Source: Chloroflexota bacterium (GTDB lineage: Bacteria > Chloroflexota > Dormibacteria > Aeolococcales > Aeolococcaceae). From it: 13,124 nt of DNA. The translations under genes and the position numbers were made by a program. The stretch spans positions 1 to 13,124 of the forward strand of contig VBHE01000248.1 of the NCBI GenBank assembly GCA_005889515.1, given 5' to 3'. The notes beneath the pieces are model-generated. The model saw nothing but the letters and a program-made list of their open reading frames with translations, was not told the DNA's origin and made no database searches. Below, piece by piece: positions 1-5,135 of the stretch; within the stretch, counting starts at the first letter, position 1, and each line of letters starts with the position of its first letter.

Positions 1-51
1 AGTCGTCGTCGTGCTCGACGATGACACCCCCAGCGCGCAGTCGAGGAGGCG

Positions 52-336
52 ATGGCAAGGAGCAGGCTCACCCGCCTGGTGAAGGTGTGCCGGATCTGCG
101 GGGAAGGCTATGACGCCTTCAAGTCCCGCGAGTCCCGCGGCCGCTACTGCTCCGCCAATTGTCTCCTGGAAGCGCGCCGCCGCCAGCGCGACGGCCTGGT
201 CCTCGAGGAGGAGCCGGCGGCCATCGGTCCGGCGATGCTGCCGCCGACCATCATCCTCGGCAACCGCAACGCGATCGTGAGCCTCGGTCCCGATCTCGCC
301 GCCATCCCCGAGGAGGGTCCCGGTCTCACCACCTGA
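52..336 (+). CDS. small zinc-ribbon protein, function unknown
   Basis: A 94-residue protein that I do not recognise as a named family. Residues 13-37 form a plausible treble-clef or zinc-ribbon site with Cys13, Cys16, Cys33 and Cys37 (C-x2-C-x16-C-x3-C). The second half reads YCSANC, like the FCS-type zinc fingers of some DNA- or protein-binding modules. A basic stretch (residues 38-46) follows. The C-terminal half is Pro/Gly/Ile-rich with no clear domain. A purine-rich GAGGAGG at 43-49 lies only 2 nt before the ATG, closer than usual, so the start is likely but not certain. A membrane-protein gene follows 25 nt downstream on the same strand. A structural zinc-binding role is inference; the partner is unknown. 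Confidence 0.65.
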   Translation: MARSRLTRLVKVCRICGEGYDAFKSRESRGRYCSANCLLEARRRQRDGLVLEEEPAAIGPAMLPPTIILGNRNAIVSLGPDLAAIPEEGPGLTT

Positions 337-340
337 GACC
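322..340. repeat. perfect inverted repeat (7-bp arms) at end of zinc-ribbon gene
   Basis: GGTCTCA (322-328) and TGAGACC (334-340) are perfect inverted copies separated by 5 nt. The repeat covers the stop codon of the zinc-ribbon gene and ends 6 nt before the candidate -10 box at 347-352. It could be an RNA hairpin that ends or protects the upstream transcript, though no T-run follows. It could also be an operator at the -35 position of the next gene. The sequence alone does not decide. Confidence 0.5.
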
Positions 341-346
341 GGCGGC

Positions 347-352
347 TAGACT
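347..352 (+). promoter_or_regulatory. candidate -10 box, leaderless-type promoter
   Basis: TAGACT fits the TANNNT -10 pattern and is followed by 9 nt before the ATG at 362. A start site 6-9 nt after the box would fall on or next to the start codon. No Shine-Dalgarno sequence lies before that ATG, consistent with a leaderless mRNA. No good -35 is visible. Confidence 0.4.
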
Positions 353-361
353 GCGGGCGCC

Positions 362-772
362 ATGGCACGACTGTATGCGCAGCTGTTCACCCTGGTCTTC
401 GCCGTCGTCGGGCTCGGCGGGCTCGCGCTCGGGGACGCGGGGCACACCGGCGGGGGCAACCTCGGCGGGCTGACCCTCCACCTGACCTGGGCGCGCGACA
501 TCCTCGACATCGCGGTCGCGGCGGCGCTCGCCCTGGTCGGCTTCACCTTCCGGGTCCCCCGCCAGCCGGCGGCGATCCTGGTGCTGCTGGTCGGGGCGCT
601 GCTGACCGTTCTCGCCGTGTCCGGCTTCATCGTCGGCGACGACACCCTCGCGTCGAAGGGCTTCGCCGGCCTGCACTTCCCGGCCGCGATCAACGTCCTC
701 GACCTGCTGAGCGGCGTCCTCGGACTGTTCAGCGGGGTGGTCACCCTCGCCGACCAGCCCGACGCCGCCTAA
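362..772 (+). CDS. four-helix membrane protein, DUF4383-like
   Basis: A 136-residue hydrophobic protein with about four predicted membrane segments: residues 5-23, 41-61, 68-93 and 106-128. The last segment has an Asn-Leu-Gly-rich pattern (INVLDLLSGVLGLFSGV) reminiscent of DUF4383 and DoxX-like small membrane proteins of Actinomycetota. No catalytic motif is visible, so only location can be inferred: the cytoplasmic membrane. The start is the first ATG after a TAGACT box and has no ribosome site. The stop overlaps the stop of the convergent YtxH-like gene by 4 nt, so the two transcripts meet tail to tail. Family placement is tentative. Confidence 0.65.
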   Translation: MARLYAQLFTLVFAVVGLGGLALGDAGHTGGGNLGGLTLHLTWARDILDIAVAAALALVGFTFRVPRQPAAILVLLVGALLTVLAVSGFIVGDDTLASKGFAGLHFPAAINVLDLLSGVLGLFSGVVTLADQPDAA

Positions 773-1065
773 CGGACGGTGGCGCTGCCGTTGACCGAGA
801 TGAGCGCGCCCTCGTCGGCCTCGTCGCGGCGGCGGACCACCTTGTCGCGGACGTTGCCGACCACCTCGCCGACCTGACGGGCGGCGGTCTGGGCGGTGGG
901 GCCGACCCGCCGGGCGGTGTCGACGACCTGCTGGGCGCCGTCGCGGATGGCGATGGCGATGCTCTGGATCTGCTCGCGGGTCCTGCGACCCTCCTGGGGG
1001 GCGACGCAGAGACCGATCACCGTTCCCACGACGGCCCCATGGGCGAGACCTCGGATGTATGCCAC
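769..1065 (-). CDS. YtxH-like small protein
   Basis: A 98-residue protein. Residues 5-24 form a short hydrophobic stretch ending in APQEGRRTREQI. This is the pattern of YtxH-type proteins, where a Gly/Ala-rich membrane helix is followed by ...APxxGxxTRxxI and a long amphipathic helix with many Ala, Val, Asp and Arg. In Bacillus this family is linked to the general stress response, but its molecular role is unknown. Translation begins at GTG: the codon at 1065 is 7 nt from a GGGAGG site (1073-1078), which decides the start. A TACTAT -10 box lies upstream at 1090-1095. The tail is polar and charged. Confidence 0.7.
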   Translation of the reverse strand: MAYIRGLAHGAVVGTVIGLCVAPQEGRRTREQIQSIAIAIRDGAQQVVDTARRVGPTAQTAARQVGEVVGNVRDKVVRRRDEADEGALISVNGSATVR

Positions 1066-1072
1066 GTCTGAG

Positions 1073-1078
1073 CCTCCC
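1073..1078 (-). promoter_or_regulatory. ribosome binding site setting a GTG start
   Basis: On the minus strand this reads GGGAGG, 7 nt before the GTG at 1065. It supports the non-ATG start of the YtxH-like gene. Confidence 0.55.
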
Positions 1079-1089
1079 GGACTGATTTG

Positions 1090-1095
1090 ATAGTA
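1090..1095 (-). promoter_or_regulatory. candidate -10 box for YtxH-like gene
   Basis: The minus strand reads TACTAT in an AT-rich patch that stands out from its GC-rich surroundings. It lies in the 41-nt gap after the stop of the [2Fe-2S] protein gene and 24 nt before the GTG. The -35 region is weak. Confidence 0.4.
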
Positions 1096-1106
1096 ACGGT
1101 ATCACT

Positions 1107-1439
1107 TCAGGTCAGCGCGGTGGAGCCCCATGCGCCGTCGGGGACGATGCGCAGGCGTTCCACCGGCTCGCCGCCGACGAGGTGGCGCTCGACGATCTCG
1201 GGGACGTCCTCGGGCAGCAGCCGGCCGTACCAGACGCCGTCGGGGTAGACGATCAGGATGGGTCCCTGGTGGTGCTGGAGGTTGCAGCCCATGCGGGTGG
1301 TGCGCACGTGGGCGAGGCCGCGGCGCTCCACCTCGTCGCGCAGCCGCTGGAGGATGCGCTCCGAGCCCTGGCCACCGCAATGGTGCCGTCCCGAGGTGGT
1401 GCAGACGAAGACGTGGAGGGCGCGCGCCGAGGGGGCCAT
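1107..1439 (-). CDS. thioredoxin-fold [2Fe-2S] ferredoxin-like protein with Cys-to-His change
   Basis: A 110-residue protein matching the (2Fe-2S) ferredoxin domain family with thioredoxin fold (Aquifex Fd4, NuoE C-terminal domain type). Seen directly: Cys13 after the first strand (HVFVC), Cys21 followed by GGQGSE, then GC at 51-52, a GP at 59-60 and IVYPDGVWYGRL. The last is the hallmark C-terminal strand of this family. In relatives the third and fourth cluster ligands lie in GCxxxCxxGP. Here the fourth position is His56 (GCNLQHHQGP), so the cluster would be 3Cys:1His, altered or absent. Relatives act as small electron carriers or Fe-S-sensing proteins. It is divergent from the PHP gene with 38 nt between them. 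Confidence 0.85.
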   Translation of the reverse strand: MAPSARALHVFVCTTSGRHHCGGQGSERILQRLRDEVERRGLAHVRTTRMGCNLQHHQGPILIVYPDGVWYGRLLPEDVPEIVERHLVGGEPVERLRIVPDGAWGSTALT

Positions 1440-1448
1440 GGGACCCCC

Positions 1449-1454
1449 ATTGTG
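1449..1454 (-). promoter_or_regulatory. weak candidate -10 box for [2Fe-2S] protein gene
   Basis: The minus strand reads CACAAT, 9 nt before the ATG at 1439, in the 38-nt divergent gap. It matches four of six positions of TATAAT. No ribosome site is seen, again suggesting little or no leader. Confidence 0.25.
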
Positions 1455-1464
1455 CGTCGGTGCG

Positions 1465-1470
1465 TACAGT
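1465..1470 (+). promoter_or_regulatory. candidate -10 box, leaderless-type promoter
   Basis: TACAGT fits TANNNT and is 7 nt from the ATG at 1478. A GGAG at 1471-1474 is only 3 nt from the ATG, too near for a normal ribosome site. A transcript starting at or next to the ATG is the simplest reading. Confidence 0.45.
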
Positions 1471-1477
1471 GGAGCCC

Positions 1478-2305
1478 ATGCCGGCTCCGCTCGTCGACCT
1501 CCACATGCACACCACCGCGTCGGACGGCGACCTCGAGCCCGAGGAGCTCGTGGCCCGCTGTGCCACCGCCGGGCTGGGCACGATCGCGGTCACCGACCAC
1601 AACTCCACCGTCCACGTCACCCGTGCCGGGGAGGAGTGCGGACGGCGCGGGCTCGAGCTCATCGCGGCGTGCGAGATCAGCACCCGCTGGCAGGGCTCGG
1701 AGCACCACCTGCTCGCCTACTTCGTCCCCCTCGACGACCCGACCTTCCAGGGACGCATCGAGTCGGTGCGCCGCTCCGACCTCGAGCGCTCCCGCTGGGC
1801 GCAGGTCGAGGAGGCGGTCGGCCCCGACCGCGTGCCCCCCTTCGCGGTGCTCCGCCGCCTGCTCCTCGAGGGCGCCGCCGGCGACGCCCGGCTGCTCGCC
1901 TACACGTCGGCGCCGCAGCGGCTCTACGGCGAGCTGTTCGCGCCCGGCAAGCCGCTCGCCACCGAGCCGCCATTTCAGCCCTCGCTCCCCGAGGCGATCG
2001 GCTGGGTGCGCGCCGCCGGCGGGGTCCCCGTGCTCGCTCACCCCGGGGCCACCCTCGGCGACCTCGACCCCGAGGCCGTCCTCGGCGAGCTCGCCGGCGA
2101 GGGCCTCGGCGGGGTCGAGGCGTGGACCACCTGGCACCGGCAGGAGACCTCGGAGCGCTTCGCCGCCCTCGCCGCCGCCGTGGGCCTCGCGGTCACCGCC
2201 GGCGCCGACTTCCACGGGCCGACGGTGAAGCCCCACGTCCTCGGCCCCGGCCAGGTCACACACAACGGGCCCGAGGTGCTCGAGGCGCTGCACGAGGCGC
2301 GCTGA
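1478..2305 (+). CDS. PHP-domain metal-dependent phosphoesterase
   Basis: A 275-residue member of the PHP superfamily, close in layout to TrpH/YciV-type phosphatases (RNase AM or nucleoside-bisphosphate phosphatase). Visible metal-site motifs are HMH (His9, His11) with SDG (Asp16), TDH (His41), CEIS (Glu66), AHPG (His188) and ADFHG (Asp244, His246). The GRPH segment that supplies another His in TrpH relatives is not evident. In its place is a divergent stretch (about 131-170), so substrate range may differ. The start at 1478 is chosen because the PHP fold begins at once (VDLHMHT) and a TACAGT box lies 7 nt upstream. The frame stays open further upstream, but that part is antisense to the [2Fe-2S] gene. 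The exact phosphoester substrate cannot be read from the sequence. Confidence 0.85.
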   Translation: MPAPLVDLHMHTTASDGDLEPEELVARCATAGLGTIAVTDHNSTVHVTRAGEECGRRGLELIAACEISTRWQGSEHHLLAYFVPLDDPTFQGRIESVRRSDLERSRWAQVEEAVGPDRVPPFAVLRRLLLEGAAGDARLLAYTSAPQRLYGELFAPGKPLATEPPFQPSLPEAIGWVRAAGGVPVLAHPGATLGDLDPEAVLGELAGEGLGGVEAWTTWHRQETSERFAALAAAVGLAVTAGADFHGPTVKPHVLGPGQVTHNGPEVLEALHEAR

Positions 2306-2347
2306 GCTCCCGCTCCCGGGTGCGCAGAGGCGCGCACCGCCCTGCAA

Positions 2348-2353
2348 TAGTGT
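2348..2353 (+). promoter_or_regulatory. candidate -10 box, leaderless-type promoter
   Basis: TAGTGT fits TANNNT and is 6 nt from the ATG at 2360, with no Shine-Dalgarno sequence in between. It repeats the arrangement seen before other genes in the window. Confidence 0.35.
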
Positions 2354-2359
2354 CGGTCC

Positions 2360-2767
2360 ATGGAGATCGACTACGCCTTCTTCGCCGAGACCGCGGCGGT
2401 CCCCCCCGACCGGAAGTTCTACTGCCTCGGGGGCGGTCTCTTTCACATCGGCCTGCCCCAGATCCCCGGCCGCGCCACCTTCTGCATCGTCGCCGGCTTC
2501 CGCTTCGGTCCCGAGGACGCCGACCGCGCCCATCACATCGAGCTGCGTTTCGTGGACGGCGAGGGCAAGCTGGTCATCCAGCCGGTGGAGATGAACTTCA
2601 CCTCGGGCCCGCCCCCGCCCGGCGAGGAGCTCGACATCTGCCTGCCGGCGGTCACCTACATCAGCCCGATGTTCGGCGAGGCCGGCCGGTACCGCGCCGA
2701 GTACTGGTCCGACGGCGAGCTGCTCGCGCGGGTGCGCCTGCGGGTGCAGGAGCAGCAGCAGCAGAGC
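2360..2767 (+). CDS. DUF6941-like beta-rich protein with no in-frame stop
   Basis: Residues 1-131 look like a real compact protein: FFAETAAVPPDRKFYCLGGG, then alternating strands ending in GRYRAEYWSDGELLARVRLRV. This matches the layout of DUF6941 proteins (about 130 residues, function unknown). No stop follows. The frame runs past a CAG repeat (2748-2763) and stays open to 3931 while reading antisense through the dehydrogenase gene. That tail looks like shadow translation: low-complexity Arg/Ala/Gly/Asp with no domain. I therefore end the feature where the convergent gene begins; the true C-terminus is undefined. A shift of one base near the CAG repeat would give a TAG at 2796-2798. A lost stop by deletion, or an assembly fault at the junction, is the likely cause. 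Confidence 0.6.
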
Positions 2768-3634
2768 TCAGCGGCGGCCGTTCGCCGGGTACTCGTAGAA
2801 CCCGCGGCCGCTCTTCTGACCCAGCCAGCCGGCGGCGACCATGCGCCGCAGCAGCGGCGGCGGGGCGTAGTCGGCGTTGGCGTACTCGGCGTACAGCGCC
2901 TCGCAGACGAAGAGCGCGGTGTCGAGCCCGATGTAGTCGAGCAGGTGGAGCGGCCCCATTGGATGGCCGCAGCCCAGGCGCATTCCCTCGTCGATGTCCT
3001 CGCGGGTCGCGAACCCGGATTCGTAGAGCCGCACCGCCGAGGTGAGAAAGGGGATCAGCAGCAGGTTGACGATGAAGCCGCCGCGGTCCTGGGCGACGAT
3101 GATGCGCTTGCCCAGGCGTTCGCCGAACTCGCGGGTCTCCTGGAGGGTGGGCTCGCTGGTGGCGATGCTGCGCACCAGCTCGAGGAGCTTCATCACCGGC
3201 GGCGGGTTGAAGAAGTGGGTCCCGATCACGCGGTCGGCCCGCCCGGTCGCCCGGGCGATCTCGATGATCGGCAGGGAGGAGGTGTTGCTCGCGAGGATGG
3301 TGTGCTCCGGGGTGATCCGGTCGAGCCGCTGGAAGACCTCGACCTTGTCCGTGAGCCGCTCCGCGATCGCCTCGATGACGATGTCGCAGCCCTCCATCGA
3401 TCCGAGGTCGAGGGTGAAGGAGATGCGCTCGAGGATGGCGGAGACCTCCTCCTCGCTGAGCTTGCCGGTGGCCCGGCCGCGTTCCAGCGACCTCTCCACC
3501 CGGCGGCGCGCCGCGGCCAGCGCGTCCGCGCCCTGCTCGGACACCTGGGTGCTCATCCCCTGCCGGGCGCAGACCTCGGCGATCCCCGATCCCATCAGGC
3601 CGCCGCCGACGATTCCCACGGTGCTGATCGCCAT
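2768..3634 (-). CDS. 3-hydroxyacyl-CoA (3-hydroxybutyryl-CoA) dehydrogenase
   Basis: A 288-residue, full-length single-domain-pair 3-hydroxyacyl-CoA dehydrogenase of the Hbd/PaaH/FadB2 type. It oxidises (S)-3-hydroxyacyl-CoA to 3-oxoacyl-CoA with NAD(P)+ in the cytoplasm, in fatty-acid, phenylacetate or butanoate metabolism. The Rossmann motif GGGLMGSG is at residues 10-17. SNTSS is at 116-120, the catalytic His140 lies in GTHFFNPP, and Glu152 in KLLELV completes the His-Glu dyad. The C-terminal helical domain ends in GRGFYEY. The start has a GGGAGG site (3640-3645) 5 nt upstream. Upstream lies a 145-nt gap with a palindrome that may control it. No thiolase or acyl-CoA dehydrogenase neighbour tells which pathway it serves. 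Confidence 0.93.
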   Translation of the reverse strand: MAISTVGIVGGGLMGSGIAEVCARQGMSTQVSEQGADALAAARRRVERSLERGRATGKLSEEEVSAILERISFTLDLGSMEGCDIVIEAIAERLTDKVEVFQRLDRITPEHTILASNTSSLPIIEIARATGRADRVIGTHFFNPPPVMKLLELVRSIATSEPTLQETREFGERLGKRIIVAQDRGGFIVNLLLIPFLTSAVRLYESGFATREDIDEGMRLGCGHPMGPLHLLDYIGLDTALFVCEALYAEYANADYAPPPLLRRMVAAGWLGQKSGRGFYEYPANGRR

Positions 3635-3639
3635 GCCGT

Positions 3640-3645
3640 CCTCCC
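3640..3645 (-). promoter_or_regulatory. ribosome binding site of the dehydrogenase gene
   Basis: The minus strand reads GGGAGG, 5 nt before the ATG at 3634. This is one of the few genes here with a classical Shine-Dalgarno sequence. Confidence 0.5.
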
Positions 3646-3676
3646 AAGACGTCCTCGGGGCGTTCCCCAGACCCCG

Positions 3677-3712
3677 ATTCTGCCCGGACGCGTCCGATTC
3701 ACGTCTCGGACG
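3677..3712 (-). promoter_or_regulatory. candidate promoter with palindromic operator
   Basis: A perfect 12-bp palindrome, CGGACGCGTCCG, occupies 3685-3696, and a further CGGACG half-site is at 3707-3712. On the minus strand a -10-like CAGAAT (3677-3682) lies just downstream, so the palindrome sits in the spacer of a possible promoter for the dehydrogenase gene. Acyl-CoA metabolism genes are often controlled by TetR- or GntR-type repressors binding such sites. That link is inference. Confidence 0.35.
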
Positions 3713-3734
3713 GGGCGCTCAGAGCGGCAGGCGA

Positions 3735-3768
3735 GGCCGCTGGGGCTCCGCGCCGGGCCCCAGCGGCC
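3735..3768 (-). terminator. strong hairpin after CHRD gene, terminator-like
   Basis: GGCCGCTGGGG (3735-3745) and CCCCAGCGGCC (3758-3768) form a perfect 11-bp stem with a 12-nt loop, 11 nt past the stop of the CHRD gene. No U-tract follows on the minus strand, so it is a U-less terminator candidate of the kind common in GC-rich bacteria. It is not a classical intrinsic terminator. It separates the CHRD transcript from the dehydrogenase promoter. Confidence 0.6.
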
Positions 3769-3779
3769 GTCGTGCGGGA

Positions 3780-4205
3780 TCAGCCCGCCGCGAGCTGGCC
3801 CCGGATGGCGCCATCCGGGTGGTCCTGGGTATGGAGGTTCACGTAGTAGTTGCCCGGGTTGCCGGCGATTCCCGAGGCGATCGTCGGCGCGACCGTCGTG
3901 CAGGTGTGGGCCGTGGTGGGGGAGAGGGTGACAACGATCGGGCCGCTGGCGCCCTTCGGTCCCTGGTGGATGTGGCCGGCGATCGGGGTGCCCGTCGCCG
4001 CGTTCCAGGTGAGGTCGTAGCAGAGGTTGGTGCCGTCGATGGTGATCTTCGCGGTCCCGGCACCGCCGCTGGGCCCGGGGCTCACCTCCTCCGACGCCGC
4101 CAGGGTGGCGTGGTACGGCACCGGCGCCGCCGAGGCGAGCAACGGGGTGACCGCGAGGCCGAGCCCGAGCACGGGGGCGGCCATCATGATCCTGAGTACG
4201 CGCAA
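3780..4205 (-). CDS. secreted CHRD-domain protein
   Basis: A 141-residue exported protein. Residues 1-27 form a Sec signal peptide (Arg near the start, hydrophobic core, likely cut after LLASAAP or ASA). The rest is a single CHRD domain, named after chordin repeats: YHATLAASEEV..., CYDLTW (97-102 region), GHIHQGPKGASGPIVVTL, and near the C-terminus NYYVNLHTQDHPDGAIRGQL. Bacterial CHRD proteins are secreted and their function is mostly unknown. The conserved His residues suggest metal binding, which is inference. The start is TTG: a strong AAGGAGGGA (4211-4219) lies 5 nt upstream, while the next in-frame ATG would be too far from it. A cupredoxin remnant lies immediately upstream on the same strand. 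Confidence 0.88.
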   Translation of the reverse strand: MRVLRIMMAAPVLGLGLAVTPLLASAAPVPYHATLAASEEVSPGPSGGAGTAKITIDGTNLCYDLTWNAATGTPIAGHIHQGPKGASGPIVVTLSPTTAHTCTTVAPTIASGIAGNPGNYYVNLHTQDHPDGAIRGQLAAG

Positions 4206-4210
4206 TGTCG

Positions 4211-4219
4211 TCCCTCCTT
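4211..4219 (-). promoter_or_regulatory. strong ribosome binding site setting a TTG start
   Basis: The minus strand reads AAGGAGGGA, ending 5 nt before the TTG at 4205. It is the best Shine-Dalgarno match in the window and decides the start of the CHRD gene. Confidence 0.65.
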
Positions 4220-4233
4220 GGGGTGCGGCGTGC

Positions 4234-4377
4234 CTACCGCACCGTCACCGTCGCCTTCATCTCTGGATGGAAGTCGCAATGGTAGGCCCAGGTCCCCGGC
4301 TTCGCGACAACGCGCTCGAACGTCCCCGACGTCAGCCCGTTCGGCGGGCTGCCGAAGGCGTTGGTGTGGACCGACAC
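4234..4377 (-). pseudogene. C-terminal remnant of a cupredoxin (plastocyanin-like) gene
   Basis: The last 40 or so codons read as the C-terminal half of a blue-copper protein. There is a VHTNAFG stretch that may keep the first His ligand, SGTFERVVAKPGTWAYHCDF with the Cys ligand, and HPEMKATVTVR with the second His and Met. In intact relatives a signal peptide and several strands precede this, and they are missing. The open frame does extend upstream to 4542, but there it overlaps the IscA-like coding sequence in another frame and is Ser/Pro/Arg/Ala shadow sequence. A GTG at 4377 could be read as a start but has no ribosome site. Copper binding by this fragment alone is doubtful. Order and strand suggest it was once co-transcribed with the CHRD gene as a second exported protein. 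Confidence 0.65.
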
Positions 4378-4404
4378 TGAGGAAAGACGGATCGCCTCAG
4401 TCGG
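4371..4404. repeat. imperfect inverted repeat at IscA/cupredoxin junction
   Basis: CCGACACTGAGG (4371-4382) pairs with CCTCAGTCGG (4395-4404) across a 12-nt loop, with a 2-nt bulge. It covers the stop codon of the IscA-like gene and the point where cupredoxin homology begins. It may be a hairpin after the IscA-like gene, or may have promoted the deletion that removed the cupredoxin N-terminus. Confidence 0.4.
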
Positions 4405-4751
4405 CCATTTCAGCGGCGGCCGCGGGCTCCTGGTCGGAGAAGTCGGCGTAGAAGGCCTGGCCGCAGCCGCAGGCGCTCTTCGCCGCGGGGTTGGCGAGGC
4501 GGAAGCCGCGGCCCCGGTGCGAGCTCTCGTAGTCGAGCACACCGCCGGCGATCATCGGCAGCCCATCCTCCTGGATGGCGATGCGCACGTCGGGGGCGGC
4601 CTCGAAGACCACGTCGGAAGCCCTGGCAGCCACCGAGCCGGAGGTCGACCCGGAAGGCGGCGTCGGGGCGGCCCTCCTCTTCGCGGAGGGCGCGGATCGC
4701 GGCGACCGCGTCGCTGGTCCAGATCAGCGGGGAGGGGGTGGGCGTACTCAT
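4397..4751 (-). pseudogene. IscA/ErpA (HesB) family gene broken by an internal deletion
   Basis: A-type Fe-S carrier proteins deliver clusters to apo-proteins using three cysteines. Here the first part (from ATG at 4751) reads to LRLGGCQGF with Cys42, ending near 4617. The second part is in another frame from about 4618: SDVVFEAAPDV..., PMIAGGVLDY, GRGFRLANPAAKSACGCGQAFY with the paired Cys ligands, ending at 4397. In intact relatives such as E. coli IscA, about 17 residues separate the first Cys from the D-[IV]-VFE motif. Here only about four remain, so roughly 12-13 codons plus a frame-changing remainder are missing. All three Cys ligands are still encoded, but in two frames. The protein cannot be made as one chain without frameshifting. 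It is divergent from the receiver-like gene. Confidence 0.8.
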
Positions 4752-4775
4752 AGCGGTGTCTATGATGGCACTCGC
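4752..4775. promoter_or_regulatory. 24-bp divergent promoter region
   Basis: The whole gap between the IscA-like gene and the receiver-like gene is 24 bp. On the plus strand TATGAT (4761-4766, five of six bases of TATAAT) is 9 nt from the ATG at 4776. On the minus strand CATCAT (4762-4767) or TAGACA (in the same patch) precedes the ATG at 4751. The two -10 boxes would overlap, so the two genes could not be initiated at the same time, and both mRNAs would be nearly leaderless. Confidence 0.45.
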
Positions 4776-5135
4776 ATGACCGTTCCCAGCCGCGTCGCCC
4801 TTCTCAGCGACGACCTCATGTTCCGCAGCCAGCTCGCGACCGCGGTGGCGAGCTGGGGGGGCACGGTGCTCACCGCCCGCGCCGGGGACGTCCCCGAGGC
4901 CGACGCGGTCTTCGTCGACCTCAACCGCGAGGCCGAGCCCCGGCTGGGGGCGATCGCCCGGCTCCGCGAGGCGCTCCCCGAGACCCCGATCGTCGCCTTC
5001 TGCCACCACGGCGAGAAGCTCCTGCGCGAGCGGGCGATGAGCAGTGGGGCGAGCAGCTGCGTCACCAACGGGGCGATCCAGGCGACCGCGCTGCGGCTCG
5101 CCGGGCTCCCGGTCCCCCAGGACGCCCCCGGATGA
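4776..5135 (+). CDS. degenerate response-regulator receiver-like protein
   Basis: A 119-residue stand-alone protein with receiver-domain layout: RVALLSDDLMF with the acidic pair Asp12/Asp13, then VFVDLN with Asp48 at the phospho-acceptor position, then PIVAFCHH and a final segment SGASSCVTNGAI. The usual Lys after strand 5 is replaced (TNG), and the switch Ser/Thr is not evident. It is therefore a degenerate receiver that may signal without normal phosphorylation. No DNA-binding or enzymatic domain follows. The start at 4776 is chosen because the fold begins there and a TATGAT box precedes it; the longer open frame runs antisense through the IscA-like gene. The stop overlaps the next gene by ATGA (5132-5135), which implies coupled translation with the amidohydrolase. 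Confidence 0.75.
   Translation: MTVPSRVALLSDDLMFRSQLATAVASWGGTVLTARAGDVPEADAVFVDLNREAEPRLGAIARLREALPETPIVAFCHHGEKLLRERAMSSGASSCVTNGAIQATALRLAGLPVPQDAPG

Noticed and set aside
2..82. Possible C-terminus of an upstream gene reading VVVVLDDDTPSAQ
   Set aside because: The frame stays open from the window edge to a TGA at 80-82, but it is too short to identify and overlaps the zinc-ribbon gene.
1253..2536. Long minus-strand frame of 427 residues opposite the PHP gene
   Set aside because: It is Gly/Glu/Ala/Arg-rich shadow translation of GC-rich coding DNA. The plus strand carries clear PHP motifs.
2746..2763. CAG repeat as a functional microsatellite
   Set aside because: Only a few repeat units encode Gln residues at the end of a protein; it is noted only as a possible slippage or collapse point.
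4610..4625. Programmed frameshift in the IscA-like gene
   Set aside because: About a dozen conserved codons are also missing, and no slippery heptamer or downstream structure is visible, so a deletion explains it better.
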